A program made the translations under genes and the position numbers. Positions 38,201 to 48,085 of a DNA stretch of 64,000 nucleotides are shown here, piece by piece. Origin of the DNA: Luteimonas colneyensis. Lineage in GTDB: Bacteria; Pseudomonadota; Gammaproteobacteria; Xanthomonadales; Xanthomonadaceae. The stretch covers positions 310,001-374,000 of the forward strand of contig NZ_JACSQJ010000001.1 in the NCBI RefSeq assembly GCF_014836665.1, read 5' to 3'. Each line of letters begins with the position of its first letter. Position 1 is the first letter of the stretch. Below the pieces are notes generated by a model, which worked only from the letters and a program-made list of their open reading frames with translations, made no database searches and had not been told where the DNA came from.

Positions 38201-38772
38201 AGGTTCTCGCGGGTGTGGCGGATGCGGGTCTCGGTTTCCTTGCGGCGCTCCTTGTACCTGGAGATGCCGGCGGCCTCCTCGAGGTACACGCGCAGCTCCT
38301 CCGGCCGCGCCTCGATGATCTGGCTGATCATCCCCTGTTCGATGATCGAGTAGCTGCGCGGCCCCAGGCCGGTGCCCAGGAACAGGTCGGTGATGTCGCG
38401 GCGCCGGCACTTCGCGCCGTTGAGGTAGTAGCTGCTCTGGCCGTCACGCGAGACCAGGCGCTTGACCGAGATCTCGTTGAAGGCGGCGAATTCGCCGGTG
38501 ATGGTGTGGTCGGAGTTGTCGAAGATCAGCTCGACCGTGGCCTGCGACACCGGCTTGCGCGCGGTGGAGCCGGAGAAGATCACGTCGGTCAGCGAGTCGC
38601 CGCGCAGCCGGCTGGCCGAGCTCTCGCCCATCACCCAGCGCACCGCGTCGATGATGTTCGATTTTCCGCAGCCGTTCGGCCCCACCACGCCGGTCATGTT
38701 GGTCGGCAGGTGCAGGACGGTCGGGTCGACGAAGGACTTGAATCCGGACAGCTTGATCGTGGACAGGCGCAT
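35269..38772 (-). CDS. smc: Chromosome segregation protein SMC
   Basis: A 1167-residue condensin ATPase. The start at 38772 (MRLSTIKLSGFKSFVDPT) gives the canonical head. Walker A is GPNGCGKSN near residue 32. Long coiled coils (about 170-500 and 660-1000, rich in Glu/Arg/Gln/Ala) flank a hinge at about 510-650. The ABC signature LLSGGEKAMTAVALVFAIF and Walker B PFCLLDEVDAPLDEANV are near the C-terminus. It works with ScpA/ScpB; an scpA gene starts at the right end of the window, so the complex is encoded at separate loci. TATACT at 38870-38875 may be its -10. Confidence 0.97.
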   Translation of the reverse strand: MRLSTIKLSGFKSFVDPTVLHLPTNMTGVVGPNGCGKSNIIDAVRWVMGESSASRLRGDSLTDVIFSGSTARKPVSQATVELIFDNSDHTITGEFAAFNEISVKRLVSRDGQSSYYLNGAKCRRRDITDLFLGTGLGPRSYSIIEQGMISQIIEARPEELRVYLEEAAGISRYKERRKETETRIRHTRENLDRLNDLREEVGKQLTHLARQARQAEQYTAIQAERRIRDAEWKALEFRALDAKLSGMREKLAQDETRLQQLIAEQREAERELEEGRVKREEAMDALSRAQAAGYEVGGTLARIEQQIAHQRELSQRLLRAREEAEDAIAELAQHISGDEERLAILEESIAEAEPALEALRESDETRQDALRDAEAALADWQERWDAYSREAGEAARAADVERTRVDYLDRQSLESDRRREALSAERSGLDLEALAEAFESVAEEHEAQKIALEGLNEGLEARKQAALDLQDQQRAAQQEISEVRKQAQEARGRLSSLETLQHAALGQEQGAAMAWLRQHGLDSSTRVGEALEVEAGWENAVEGALGQMIEGVLVDSPGTLVEALADLGEGRIALVSSERGDEEFASTSLASRVRGPLAIRRLLSRLHVADSLAEARALQARLEPGDSVITRDGERLGAGWLRVLRSGAARQGALLREREIQGLRDDIEQLQVREGELEEALASGRERLLAAEQAREDAQRQLYHAHRGISELAGRLQGQQGRLDAARNRIERIDAELAQLGESIAGSGEQARESRGRLEDAVTRMAELEEIRRGLEAERARFAAARDEARTAARESREQAHALALQLETQRTQANGLRQALQRMGGQRGQLDTRLGEITTQLASGDSPVDDLEQQRQAALAQRVRAEELLSQARSALDGVDAGLRQYEQVRHQRDEQALAQREAIAQRRLDQQALAIHAEQLTAAVTEAGFVLEEVVAGLSEEAEAGAWGRMVADFDAKLRRLEPVNLAAIQEHAEAAQRKEYLDSQDADLNSALETLEDAIRKIDRETRGRFKDTFDRVNSGVQEIYPRLFGGGHAYLELTGEDLLDTGVAIMARPPGKRVSNISLLSGGEKAMTAVALVFAIFQLNPAPFCLLDEVDAPLDEANVGRFSAMVTEMSEKVQFLFVTHNKATMEAAKQLSGVTMREPGVSRLVSVDLAEAARLAGAA

Positions 38773-38869
38773 GCGGCGGTCGGTGGCCTCGGCGTCGCAC
38801 GGGCAGGCCGTGGCGCGGTCGGTGACGGGAACTACAGCGTGAATGCGGCCCGGAGGCCGCAATCACCGC

Positions 38870-38875
38870 AGTATA
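38870..38875 (-). promoter_or_regulatory. Candidate -10 box for the smc operon
   Basis: On the minus strand TATACT lies about 98 bases upstream of the smc start and just after the 3' end of the LVIVD gene. A GCGGCC-CGGA-GGCCGC hairpin (38845-38860) would sit in the leader. Confidence 0.4.
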
Positions 38876-38913
38876 GCGGCACCCGGCTGGCCGGATGCCG
38901 CCCCCGCCACCCC

Positions 38914-41136
38914 TCAGAACACCACGTGCAGGCTGACCCCGTCGAAGGCCGCTGTGCCGGTCGCACGGATGTAGTGGAGCCCCGGCGCCGGCTTCTGGAC
39001 GCGCAGGTTGCCGGTGCCCGTCGCGTCGGCCACGCCGTCTTCCGGCACCGCCTGATGGCGCGACTCCAGCCGCAGCCGGCCGCTGCCGCCGGCCGTGAGC
39101 ACAGTGAAGTTGCGCACTCCGGCCGGCACCCGCACCGCGAACAGGTAGTCGTCGCCCTGGGCGCCCGAGAGGCCGGTCGCCGGCTCGCGGGGGCGCAGCA
39201 GGCGCGCGTCCGGTCCCAGCACGTGGACGCCGGTGTTGCCGCCCAGGGCCAGCAGGCGCTGGTCCTCCGTGGCCAGCAGGCGCGACGGCGGATTGCCGCC
39301 CATCGGCGTGAGCGCGACCAGCTCCGGGTGCGCCGGGTCGGCCACGTCGAGTTCGTGCACGCCCGCCGCGTCGGCGAACCAGGCGCGGTCGCCGGCCTGG
39401 GCGACGCGGGTGTAGCTGAAGCCGTCGCCGCCGAGGTACTGGCCGATGACCTTGGGCGCGGTCGGCGTGGCGATGTCGATCACGCGCAGGCCGTCCGCGC
39501 AGGCCAGGTAGGCGCGGTTGGCGGCCTCGTCCACGGACAGGTCGAAGGACGAGCCGCAGCCGTCGTCGACATGCGCGACCGGCACCGGCGCGCCGCGGCC
39601 GGACACGTCGTACACCTGCAGCCCTCCGCCCCGTTCGGCACCGGACTCGGCGGTCTGCGCGACGAACAGGTAGCCGCCCGAGGCATGCATGCGGAACGGC
39701 TGGTTGGCCAACGGGATCTCCGCGCGCACGGCCGGTGCGGCCGGATTGGCGATGTCGACCACCGCGAGCCCGCCGCCGTTGGTCCAGCGCCCCACGTAGG
39801 CACGCGTGCCGTCGATGGCCAGCGTGGCGGCGAAGGGATGCTCCAGCCTGCCCACCTCCTTCGGGCCGCCCTGGGCGTCGAGGTCGACGGCCACCAGGCC
39901 GTAGCCCCAGGCGGCCATCCAGGCGATGTCGCCGGCCAGCGCCACCTGCTCGAAGCTGCGGCCTTCCAGGCTCTTCGGCAGGCTGGCTTCGACCCGCGCC
40001 AGCGGCGCGAGGGTGTCGGAGTCGTTGACGGTCAGGCCGTAGTTGGCCTGCAGCAGCACGGTGCGGCCCTCGTGGATCGCCGCGTCCACCGCCAGCACGC
40101 CGCCCGGCACCCAGGAGGTGGCCAGCTGCTGCGGTGCCCCGGGCCGGCTGACGTCCAGCGTGTGCACGAGGTCGGTGGTGGTCTGCAGCAGCATGTGGCT
40201 GGACCCCAGCGCGGTGCCGTGCCGGCCGGCGAAGCCGTCGATCTTCGACTGCAGCACGGGCGCGGGCGCGTCCGGATCGGCCACGTTCCAGACGCCCATG
40301 CCGGGACCGTAGCCGAAGCTGTAGACATGGTCGCCGACGCGCGCCCCGGCGGTGGCCGGCGGGATCGCGATCGATCCCCGCGTGGTCACGGCCGCGGCGA
40401 CGTTGTAGACCGTCAGGTTGTTGCCGATGCCGATCGCCTGCTGCGGCCCGCTGAGGACGCGGAAGGTGTCGATCCCGTCGAGGGCTTCGTTGGCGACGCG
40501 GACCGGCGCCCGCGGATTCGAGACGTCGTAGATGGCGTAGACCGTCCTGCCCGACCAGTTGCGGCCGCTGGCATGGAGGGTGTTGCCGTAGGCCCTGATG
40601 TCGGTGAACTGCGCCGGCAGGCCGTCCTGGCCGGTGGCCTCGAACACGGGCGCGGCCGGGTTGGCCAGGTCGGAGACCAGCAGGCCCTGCTCGTTGTCGA
40701 AGAGGTACAGGTGGCCGTTGGCCACCGTCATGCCCACGGCGCGCCGGTACTCGCCCGGCCCGTAGCCGGTGTCGTCGCGCAGCCGCCGGGGCGCACGCGG
40801 ATCGGCCAGCGACCAGGTGGTGACGCCGCTGCTGCCGTCATAGCCGTACCAACTGCCATAAAGATGGTCGCCCACGCGCACCAGGGCGTTGATGGCGCCG
40901 CCGGCCGGGGCGGCTGCCGGAAGACGCAGCGGACGGGCCGGGTCGGCGTAGTCCCAGGCCGCGACCACGCGGCCGGTCGCCATGAAGACCAGCGACCCCG
41001 AGACCACGGGCGGCGCGGAGATCTCGCCGCCGCGCAGCAGCGTCAGTTCCAGCGGTTCGGCCGCGGCCGCGGCAAACGGCAGGGCCAGGACCAGGGCGGT
41101 TGTCAGGGCGCGACGCGCCAGGGGAATCGGCTTCAC
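38914..41136 (-). CDS. Secreted LVIVD-repeat beta-propeller protein
   Basis: A 740-residue exported protein. The start is GTG 41136, giving the signal peptide PLARRALTTALVLALPFAAAAAEP; upstream in-frame codons lack one. The body is a run of about 45-residue repeats ending in phrases such as VVDIANPAAPAVRAEI, VIDIATPTAPKVIGQY and ELDVADPAHPELVAL, the LVIVD repeat pattern (PF08309), folding as beta-propellers. The C-terminal about 100 residues (FAVRVPAGVRNFTVLTAGGSGRLRLES) resemble a pre-peptidase C-terminal type beta domain. Function unknown, probably periplasmic or surface. It lies 101 bases downstream of a CadC-like regulator on the same strand. Confidence 0.82.
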   Translation of the reverse strand: MKPIPLARRALTTALVLALPFAAAAAEPLELTLLRGGEISAPPVVSGSLVFMATGRVVAAWDYADPARPLRLPAAAPAGGAINALVRVGDHLYGSWYGYDGSSGVTTWSLADPRAPRRLRDDTGYGPGEYRRAVGMTVANGHLYLFDNEQGLLVSDLANPAAPVFEATGQDGLPAQFTDIRAYGNTLHASGRNWSGRTVYAIYDVSNPRAPVRVANEALDGIDTFRVLSGPQQAIGIGNNLTVYNVAAAVTTRGSIAIPPATAGARVGDHVYSFGYGPGMGVWNVADPDAPAPVLQSKIDGFAGRHGTALGSSHMLLQTTTDLVHTLDVSRPGAPQQLATSWVPGGVLAVDAAIHEGRTVLLQANYGLTVNDSDTLAPLARVEASLPKSLEGRSFEQVALAGDIAWMAAWGYGLVAVDLDAQGGPKEVGRLEHPFAATLAIDGTRAYVGRWTNGGGLAVVDIANPAAPAVRAEIPLANQPFRMHASGGYLFVAQTAESGAERGGGLQVYDVSGRGAPVPVAHVDDGCGSSFDLSVDEAANRAYLACADGLRVIDIATPTAPKVIGQYLGGDGFSYTRVAQAGDRAWFADAAGVHELDVADPAHPELVALTPMGGNPPSRLLATEDQRLLALGGNTGVHVLGPDARLLRPREPATGLSGAQGDDYLFAVRVPAGVRNFTVLTAGGSGRLRLESRHQAVPEDGVADATGTGNLRVQKPAPGLHYIRATGTAAFDGVSLHVVF

Positions 41137-41237
41137 GGAGGAACCTCGTCGGGGTGGAAAGGTGCATCGAGCCTGCCCCCGGCGCGCCGCCGCGACACTC
41201 CGATCGCATGACGGATGCATGACTGAAACACGTTCCT

Positions 41238-43535
41238 TCAGTTATTTACGTCCTGATCTTCAAGTTTTTCGAGAGGTAACCGTTCGAGCCGCGCCTGCAG
41301 CCGGGCCACCGGTCCGGCGCCCGCCGCCCAGGGCGCGATCCGGTTCGCCAGGGCGGCCGCCTCGGCGATGCGTCCGTGTTCCAGCAGCCAGTCGGCCTGG
41401 GCCAGGACGACCTCGGCGATTCCGGCCGGGGCGCCCTGTCGCTCGGCCAGCGACAGCGCGTCGGCGAACGCCGCGTCCACCTCGGCAGCGGGCCGGTTGG
41501 CGCGCAGCAGGCCAAGCGCATGGCGCAGCCGGTCGGGAACGAAGGCGCCGAATCCCGGTTCGTCGCCGCGCCGGGGCGGGCGGTCGGCCTGCAGGGCCGC
41601 CTGCTCGCGCCGCAGCTGGAGCCAGGCGCGCGCTTCCGGCTGCACGCCGGCCGGCACGGCATCCAGGGTGGCGTCGGCGAGCGCCAGTGCGCGTGCGGGC
41701 TCCGCCTGGTCCAGGGCGATGTCGGCCTCGAGCAGGCCCGCCTCGAGCTGCGCCGACAGCCCCGCCCCCGGCGGCGGACTGGTAGCGAGCACCGCGGCGG
41801 CGGCGTCGGGCTCCCCCGCCGTGCGCAGGGAGGACGCGCGCGCGCGCACCAGTTCGGCGCGCTGCCCCGGATCGGCCACGCGCTCGAGCGCCTCCATCCC
41901 GCGCGCGCTGGTCGCCAGGGCCTCGTCGATGCGCAGCAGCCGTAGTTCGGCGTTCGCCCGGGCGGCGAGCGCGGTCGCGAGTTCGTTCACGGCGCCCATG
42001 CCGGCGAAGGCCGCTTCGGCTTCGGCCAGCAGCGGCAGGGCCTGCGCCGGCCGTCCGCGATCGTTCTCGAGGATCCCGAGGTTCGCGTCGATGCGCGCGA
42101 CCGCGAGGGCGTCGCCCGCGCTCTGCAGCGCCACCCGCGCGCGGGAGAAGTCCGAAAGCGCCTGGTCGAACCGCCCGTCCATCGCATGGACCACGGCGCG
42201 CCCGCTCAGCGCCTGGCCGAGCTCGGCCGGATGCCCCTCCGACTCCAGCACCGAGGCATCGTAGGCGGCCTCTGCTTCCTCGAGCCGCTCCAGGCGCACC
42301 AGCATCGCCCCGCGCGCGTTGAGCACCTGGGCCCGGAACAGCGGCTCGGTCGCGCCGCCCTCCGCCAGCAGGCGGTCCAGTCGCTCCAGGCCCTGAATGT
42401 GTTCGCCAGCGCGGAAGTCCACGCGTGCGAGCTGGTACTGCAGCCGGGGCTGGGCGCGCTGCAGCTCCGGCGCGGCGGTCAGGATGGCGCGCGCGACGCC
42501 GAGCTCGCCGGCCAGCATGGCGGCACGGGCGCGCTGCAGGCGCTCGCCGAGGCCGGGGGCCTCGGTGCCTTCCGGCGCGGCGCCTCCCAGCCGCGGCGCG
42601 AGGCGGTCGGCCGCGGCACGCGCGGCCTCCACCAGGTCCGCGGCCTGCGCGGACGCCGTCTGGGTCACGCCGTCGGCGGCGTGGGCGGCCAGGCGCACGG
42701 ACCAGCCCGCGCCGGTGCTGACCACCTCGCTTTCGACGCGCCAGCCGGTGCCGAGCAGGGCCCGCAGCTGCTCCGGATCGCCGGTGGCGCCGCGTGCGTG
42801 CGCGGCCAGTGCGGATTCGCTTGAAAGCACGGCGAGTCCGCCGCGGCGCAGGCGGTCGCCGATGTAGTCCATGAGCCCGAGTCGCACCCAGGCCAGCTCT
42901 TCGCCTTCCGGCACCTGCGTCGGCAGCACCAGCAGGGCACCGGTGGCCGCGGGCACCGCGTGCGCATCCGGCGCTGCGACCGGCGGCCGGGCGCTTTCAT
43001 CCGGCGTTGCGCCGCGCCACCACCAGGCCGCGGCCAGCAGCAGAACCAGTGCCGACAGCACGCCTGCCACCGCCAGCGGCCGGAGCCGCGGCCGGCCCGC
43101 AATGGCGACGCGGCCCGCGCTCGCGTGCAGCATGGGCTGCGTCGGGGGTTGCGGCCGGGGCGATGGCTGCTGCAGCGGGGGCGAGGCTTGCGGTGCCGGT
43201 GGTTGCGCGGGGCTCTCGGCTTCGACCCGCACGTCGGCCACCCAGCGGAAGCCGTAGCGGGGAACGGTGAGCACGGTGTGCTGCGACTGTCCGTCATCGC
43301 CAACGGCGCGACGGGTGCGCACGATCACCTGCCCGAGCTGTGCGTCCGAGACATCGTTCCGCCGGAACACCGCCTGTACCAGCTCGTCGCGCGTCACCGC
43401 GCGGTCGCGGTGCTCGATCAGGTACGACAGGCATTCGAACACCCGGGCCTGCAGGGTGACGGGTTCGCCATGCCGGCGAAGCTCGCGCGTCGCGGTGTCC
43501 AGGACGCAGGGGCCGAAGTGGAATCGCGGGCTCAT
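41238..43535 (-). CDS. CadC-like membrane regulator: OmpR-type winged helix plus TPR sensor region
   Basis: A 765-residue one-component regulator. Residues 1-105 form an OmpR/PhoB-type DNA-binding domain (FGPCVLDTATRELRRHGEPVTLQARVFECLSYLIEH, then VLTVPRYGFRWV). A Pro/Gln-rich linker follows, then one membrane helix (about 143-163, VAGVLSALVLLLAAAWWW). The remaining periplasmic part starts with a nucleotidyl-cyclase-like or TolB-like segment and ends in tetratricopeptide-type helical repeats rich in Ala, Leu and Arg. This architecture suits sensing in the periplasm and acting directly on promoters. No Shine-Dalgarno is visible at 43535. It is divergent from the secreted DNA ligase (169-base spacer) and upstream of the LVIVD gene. 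Confidence 0.85.
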   Translation of the reverse strand: MSPRFHFGPCVLDTATRELRRHGEPVTLQARVFECLSYLIEHRDRAVTRDELVQAVFRRNDVSDAQLGQVIVRTRRAVGDDGQSQHTVLTVPRYGFRWVADVRVEAESPAQPPAPQASPPLQQPSPRPQPPTQPMLHASAGRVAIAGRPRLRPLAVAGVLSALVLLLAAAWWWRGATPDESARPPVAAPDAHAVPAATGALLVLPTQVPEGEELAWVRLGLMDYIGDRLRRGGLAVLSSESALAAHARGATGDPEQLRALLGTGWRVESEVVSTGAGWSVRLAAHAADGVTQTASAQAADLVEAARAAADRLAPRLGGAAPEGTEAPGLGERLQRARAAMLAGELGVARAILTAAPELQRAQPRLQYQLARVDFRAGEHIQGLERLDRLLAEGGATEPLFRAQVLNARGAMLVRLERLEEAEAAYDASVLESEGHPAELGQALSGRAVVHAMDGRFDQALSDFSRARVALQSAGDALAVARIDANLGILENDRGRPAQALPLLAEAEAAFAGMGAVNELATALAARANAELRLLRIDEALATSARGMEALERVADPGQRAELVRARASSLRTAGEPDAAAAVLATSPPPGAGLSAQLEAGLLEADIALDQAEPARALALADATLDAVPAGVQPEARAWLQLRREQAALQADRPPRRGDEPGFGAFVPDRLRHALGLLRANRPAAEVDAAFADALSLAERQGAPAGIAEVVLAQADWLLEHGRIAEAAALANRIAPWAAGAGPVARLQARLERLPLEKLEDQDVNN

Positions 43536-43704
43536 CGGGAAGAGGCAACGGGGACCCCGTGATGATCGCCGATCCGGCGGCGCGCGCCGAGCCTTGCGAC
43601 CGACGTGCCGGCAGGCCGTGGCCCGACGCGGGCCCGCGGCGGCGGCCGATGCGCGGTGCAACGACGGCCGTACAGGCTGGATCCCCCGCCGGCCGGAAAC
43701 CCCC

Positions 43705-44622
43705 ATGGACACGCGCCCCGCCATCCGAACAACCGCGCTGCGCCTTGGCGCCCTGGCCTGCACCCTGGCCTGTGCAGGCCTTCCCGCCAGCGCACTGGCC
43801 ACCGCCGGCCGGGCCGAGCCGATGCAGGCGGCCCAGGTGGACGCTCTGCGCGCCGTGGCGGCGGCGGGCGGGATCGGTGCGTACTGGATCAGCGAGAAGC
43901 TCGACGGCGTGCGCGCCCGCTGGGACGGGCGACGCCTGTGGACGCGCGGCGGGTACCCGATCGACGCGCCGCCCTGGTTCACGGCGGGCTGGCCCGACGT
44001 GGCGATGGACGGCGAACTCTGGATGGGACGCGGCCGCTTCGATGACACCGGCGCGCTGGTGCGCAATCCCCCGGCGGACGCTGCGCCCTGGCGCGACGTC
44101 CGCTTCCTGGTCTTCGATCTTCCCGACCACGGGGGCACGTTCGAGGACCGGGTGCTGGCGATGCGTGCGCTTGCAGGCGCCGGCCATCCACCCTGGCTGC
44201 GTCCCGTGGCGCAGTCGCGCGTGGCCGACGACGCCGGACTCCAGGCGCGCCTGCGCGCCGTGCTCGCCGCGGGCGGCGAAGGCCTGATGCTCCACCACCG
44301 CGACGCGCGCTACCTGCCGGGCCGCAGCACGGGCCTGCTCAAGCTCAAGCCTCATGACGACGCCGAGGCGCGCGTGATCGCCCACCTGCCCGGGCGCGGC
44401 AAGTACGCCGGGATGACCGGCGCGCTGCTGGTGGAGCGCGCCGACGGCGTCCGCTTCCGGATCGGGAGCGGCTTGGGAGATGCCGAGCGTGCGGCACCGC
44501 CGCCGCCGGGCAGCCTGGTCACGTACCGCCACAACGGCCTCACCGGCAACGGATTGCCGCGCTTTCCGCGCTACCTGCGCGTGCGGGCGCCGCCCGGCGC
44601 GGGCCCGGGCGCGGGCCACTGA
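43705..44622 (+). CDS. ligE: Secreted ATP-dependent DNA ligase (Lig E type)
   Basis: A 305-residue minimal ATP-dependent ligase with a Sec-type signal (RLGALACTLACAGLPASALATAG), predicting periplasmic location. The adenylation motif is EKLDGVRARWDG with nucleophile K65. Motif III-like VFDLPDHGGTFEDR, motif IV EGLMLHHRDARY and motif V LLKLKPHDDAEARV follow, then a short OB-fold ending GLPRFPRYLRVR. There is no N-terminal DNA-binding domain, as in Lig E enzymes of Haemophilus, Neisseria and Vibrio, which are discussed in relation to natural transformation and extracellular DNA. It converges on the ABC ATPase gene (15-base gap). The cytoplasmic replicative ligase is the separate NAD-dependent LigA in this window. 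Confidence 0.9.
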   Translation: MDTRPAIRTTALRLGALACTLACAGLPASALATAGRAEPMQAAQVDALRAVAAAGGIGAYWISEKLDGVRARWDGRRLWTRGGYPIDAPPWFTAGWPDVAMDGELWMGRGRFDDTGALVRNPPADAAPWRDVRFLVFDLPDHGGTFEDRVLAMRALAGAGHPPWLRPVAQSRVADDAGLQARLRAVLAAGGEGLMLHHRDARYLPGRSTGLLKLKPHDDAEARVIAHLPGRGKYAGMTGALLVERADGVRFRIGSGLGDAERAAPPPPGSLVTYRHNGLTGNGLPRFPRYLRVRAPPGAGPGAGH

Positions 44623-44637
44623 GGGTCGTGCGGCGGC

Positions 44638-45735
<1,098 letters not shown>

Positions 45736-45796
45736 CGCCACTCCCGGCTGGTTTCCCCCGTCATGCGGCGCCGGGGATGCTGCGTTATCCTCGCAA

Positions 45797-45810
45797 TGTA
45801 ACCGTTTCCA
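45797..45810. promoter_or_regulatory. Putative LacI-type operator in the ATPase/GH1 intergenic region
   Basis: TGTAACCGTTTCCA differs at one base from the reverse complement of the palindrome in front of lacI (62739-62752). It lies about 40 bases upstream of the GH1 start and 62 bases from the ATPase start, so it could control both. A TATCCT at 45786-45791 may be a -10. Confidence 0.6.
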
Positions 45811-45847
45811 ACGCCTGTCCGCGCACGCCGCGCCCCCTGGAGCCCCC

Positions 45848-47227
45848 ATGTCCGACTCCCCTGCCCCCGCGCGGGACTTCCGCTTTCCAGAAGGTTTCCT
45901 CTGGGGCGCGGCCACCGCCGCCCACCAGATCGAGGGATCGCCGCTGGCCGATGGCGCCGGCCCCAGCATCTGGACGCGCTTCGCGCACACGCCGGGCATG
46001 ACCCTCAACGGCGACACCGGCGACGTCGCCTGCGACCACTACAAGCGCTGGAAGGACGACGTGCGCCTGATGCGCGAGCTTGGCCTCAAGGCCTACCGCT
46101 TCAGCGTGTCCTGGTCGCGCATCCACCCCGAGGGCACGGGGCGCGTCAACCCGAAGGGCCTGGACTTCTATTCGCGCCTGGTCGACGAACTGCTCGAGAA
46201 CGACATCGAGCCGCTGCTGACGCTGTTCCACTGGGACCTGCCGGCCGCGCTCGACGACCGCGGCGGCTGGCTCAACCGCGACTGCGCCGACTGGTTCGCC
46301 GAGTACGGCACCACCCTTTACCGCGCGCTCGACGGCCGGGTGAAGAAGTGGGCCACGATCAACGAACCCTGGGTGGTCACCGACGGCGGCTACCTGCACG
46401 GCGCGCTGGCGCCCGGCCACCGCAGCCGCTACGAGGCACCGATCGCCGCGCACAACCTGATGCGCGCGCACGGCGCCGCGGTGCAGGCCTACCGGGCCGA
46501 GGGCGCGCACGAGATCGGCCTGGTGGTGAACATCGAGCCGAAATACCCCGCCAGCGACTCCGACGCGGATGCCGCCGCCGTGCGCCGCGCGCATGCGTAC
46601 ATGAACGAGCAGTTCCTGCACCCCGCCCTGCTCGGCCGTTACCCGCCGGAACTGAAGGACATCTTCGGCGATGCCTGGCCGGAGTGGCCGGCGGAGGACT
46701 TCGCGCTGATCCGCCAGCCGCTCGACTTCGTCGGCATCAACTACTACACCCGCAGCGTCACCGCCGCCGGCGACAGCTATCCGCAGAGGACCGCCGTCGT
46801 GCGGCAGCCGCTGGGCACCTATACCGAGACCGGCTGGGAAGTGTTCCCGCAGGGCCTGACCGACCTGCTGCTCTGGTTCAAGGACACCTACGGCGACCTG
46901 CCGGTCTACATCACCGAAAACGGCGCCGCCTTCTTCGATCCACCGGTCGCCGAAGGCGGCCGCGTGCGCGACCCGCTGCGCACCGACTACCTGCGCAAGC
47001 ACCTGTCGGCGATCCACGACGCGATCGCCGCCGGTGTCGACGTCCGGGGCTACATGGCCTGGTCGCTGCTGGACAACCTGGAATGGTCGCTCGGGTACTC
47101 CAAGCGGTTTGGTATCGTGCACGTGAACTACGGCACGCAGGAGCGCACGCCGAAGGACAGCGCGCGCTGGTATTCGAAGGTCATCGCCAGCAACGGACGC
47201 ACGCTCTCCGACCCTCTGCCCTACTGA
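45848..47227 (+). CDS. GH1 family beta-glucosidase
   Basis: A 459-residue cytoplasmic beta-glycosidase hydrolysing non-reducing beta-linked glucose from short oligosaccharides. The acid/base is E173 in TINEPW and the nucleophile E357 in YITENGAAF. The N-terminal GH1 signature FLWGAATAAHQIEG is at residues 18-30, and NLEWSLGYSKRFG near the C-terminus is typical of beta-glucosidases. The start at 45848 is used because upstream in-frame codons run through the operator. It is followed after 20 bases by 6-phosphogluconolactonase, fitting use of the released glucose via 6-phosphogluconate. Confidence 0.95.
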   Translation: MSDSPAPARDFRFPEGFLWGAATAAHQIEGSPLADGAGPSIWTRFAHTPGMTLNGDTGDVACDHYKRWKDDVRLMRELGLKAYRFSVSWSRIHPEGTGRVNPKGLDFYSRLVDELLENDIEPLLTLFHWDLPAALDDRGGWLNRDCADWFAEYGTTLYRALDGRVKKWATINEPWVVTDGGYLHGALAPGHRSRYEAPIAAHNLMRAHGAAVQAYRAEGAHEIGLVVNIEPKYPASDSDADAAAVRRAHAYMNEQFLHPALLGRYPPELKDIFGDAWPEWPAEDFALIRQPLDFVGINYYTRSVTAAGDSYPQRTAVVRQPLGTYTETGWEVFPQGLTDLLLWFKDTYGDLPVYITENGAAFFDPPVAEGGRVRDPLRTDYLRKHLSAIHDAIAAGVDVRGYMAWSLLDNLEWSLGYSKRFGIVHVNYGTQERTPKDSARWYSKVIASNGRTLSDPLPY

Positions 47228-47247
47228 CCGAGGACGACCGCGCCGGC

Positions 47248-47997
47248 ATGCACGACAGTCACCCGCACACCGGAACGCACGGCGGCACCCGGCTCCGCGA
47301 AGGCGTCGAGTTCCAGTCGTTCCAGGACAGCACGCAGTGGGCCTGGGCGGCGGCCGTCGTGCTGTCGGCGGCGCTGCGCCGCGCGCTGGACGGACATGCG
47401 CGGGCGCGCCTGCTGCTGTCGGGTGGGCGCACGCCGGGACCGGCCTATTCCGCGCTCGCCCGCGCGCCGCTGGCCTGGGATCGGGTGGACGTGGCCCTGG
47501 TCGACGAGCGCTGGCTGCTGCCCGACGACCCCGACAGCAATGCGCGCATGGTGCGCGGGAGCCTGCTCACCGACCGCGCCGCGGCGACGCGCTTCGAGTC
47601 CATCACCCGCGCCGGCCGCAGCTTCGAGGAGGCGGTGACCACCGCCAACATGCACGCGGCCCGGCCGGCGGACGTGGTGGTGCTGGGCATGGGCGAGGAC
47701 GGGCACGTGGCATCGCTGTTCCCGGGCATGATCGGGCTGGCGGATGCCCTCGCCTCGCCGCGCCCCTACGTCGCGGTGGATGCCTCCGGCTGCCCGGGCG
47801 CCGGTGCCTGGACGCGCCGGATCAGCCTGACGCCCGCGGGACTCGCGCCCGCAGAGACCCGGCTGCTGCTCATCCGCGGCGCCCGCAAGCGCGAGCTGCT
47901 CGACCGGGTCATGGCCGGCGACGACCCGATGGAGTTCCCGGTGCGCATCGCCTTCACCACGCCGGGCGCACCGCTCAGGATCCTCTGGTGCCCGTGA
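47248..47997 (+). CDS. pgl: 6-phosphogluconolactonase
   Basis: A 249-residue DevB/SOL-type enzyme hydrolysing 6-phosphogluconolactone to 6-phosphogluconate, feeding the Entner-Doudoroff and pentose phosphate routes. Family motifs are LLLSGGRTPGPAYSALA (sugar-phosphate loop), VALVDERWLLPDDPDSNARMV and LGMGEDGHVASLFPG. The start at 47248 is taken as the first in-frame ATG after the GH1 stop. The GH1 and pgl genes are almost certainly co-transcribed. zwf, edd and eda are not in this window. Confidence 0.92.
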   Translation: MHDSHPHTGTHGGTRLREGVEFQSFQDSTQWAWAAAVVLSAALRRALDGHARARLLLSGGRTPGPAYSALARAPLAWDRVDVALVDERWLLPDDPDSNARMVRGSLLTDRAAATRFESITRAGRSFEEAVTTANMHAARPADVVVLGMGEDGHVASLFPGMIGLADALASPRPYVAVDASGCPGAGAWTRRISLTPAGLAPAETRLLLIRGARKRELLDRVMAGDDPMEFPVRIAFTTPGAPLRILWCP

Positions 47998-48085
47998 GCC
48001 CGAAGCCGATCCGATAGCCGCTGCATCACGGGCACGGGCGGAGCGATCCAGCATACGCCGGACCCCCGGCCGCAGCGGGAACCGC

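Noticed and set aside
41222-41242. ACTGAA...TTCAGT stem as a terminator of the CadC-like gene
   Set aside because: The stem is only 6 bp and overlaps the stop codon region, with no T-run on the minus strand.
47998-48085. Terminator between pgl and the unknown 851-residue gene
   Set aside because: The convergent 88-base spacer has no strong hairpin followed by T residues.
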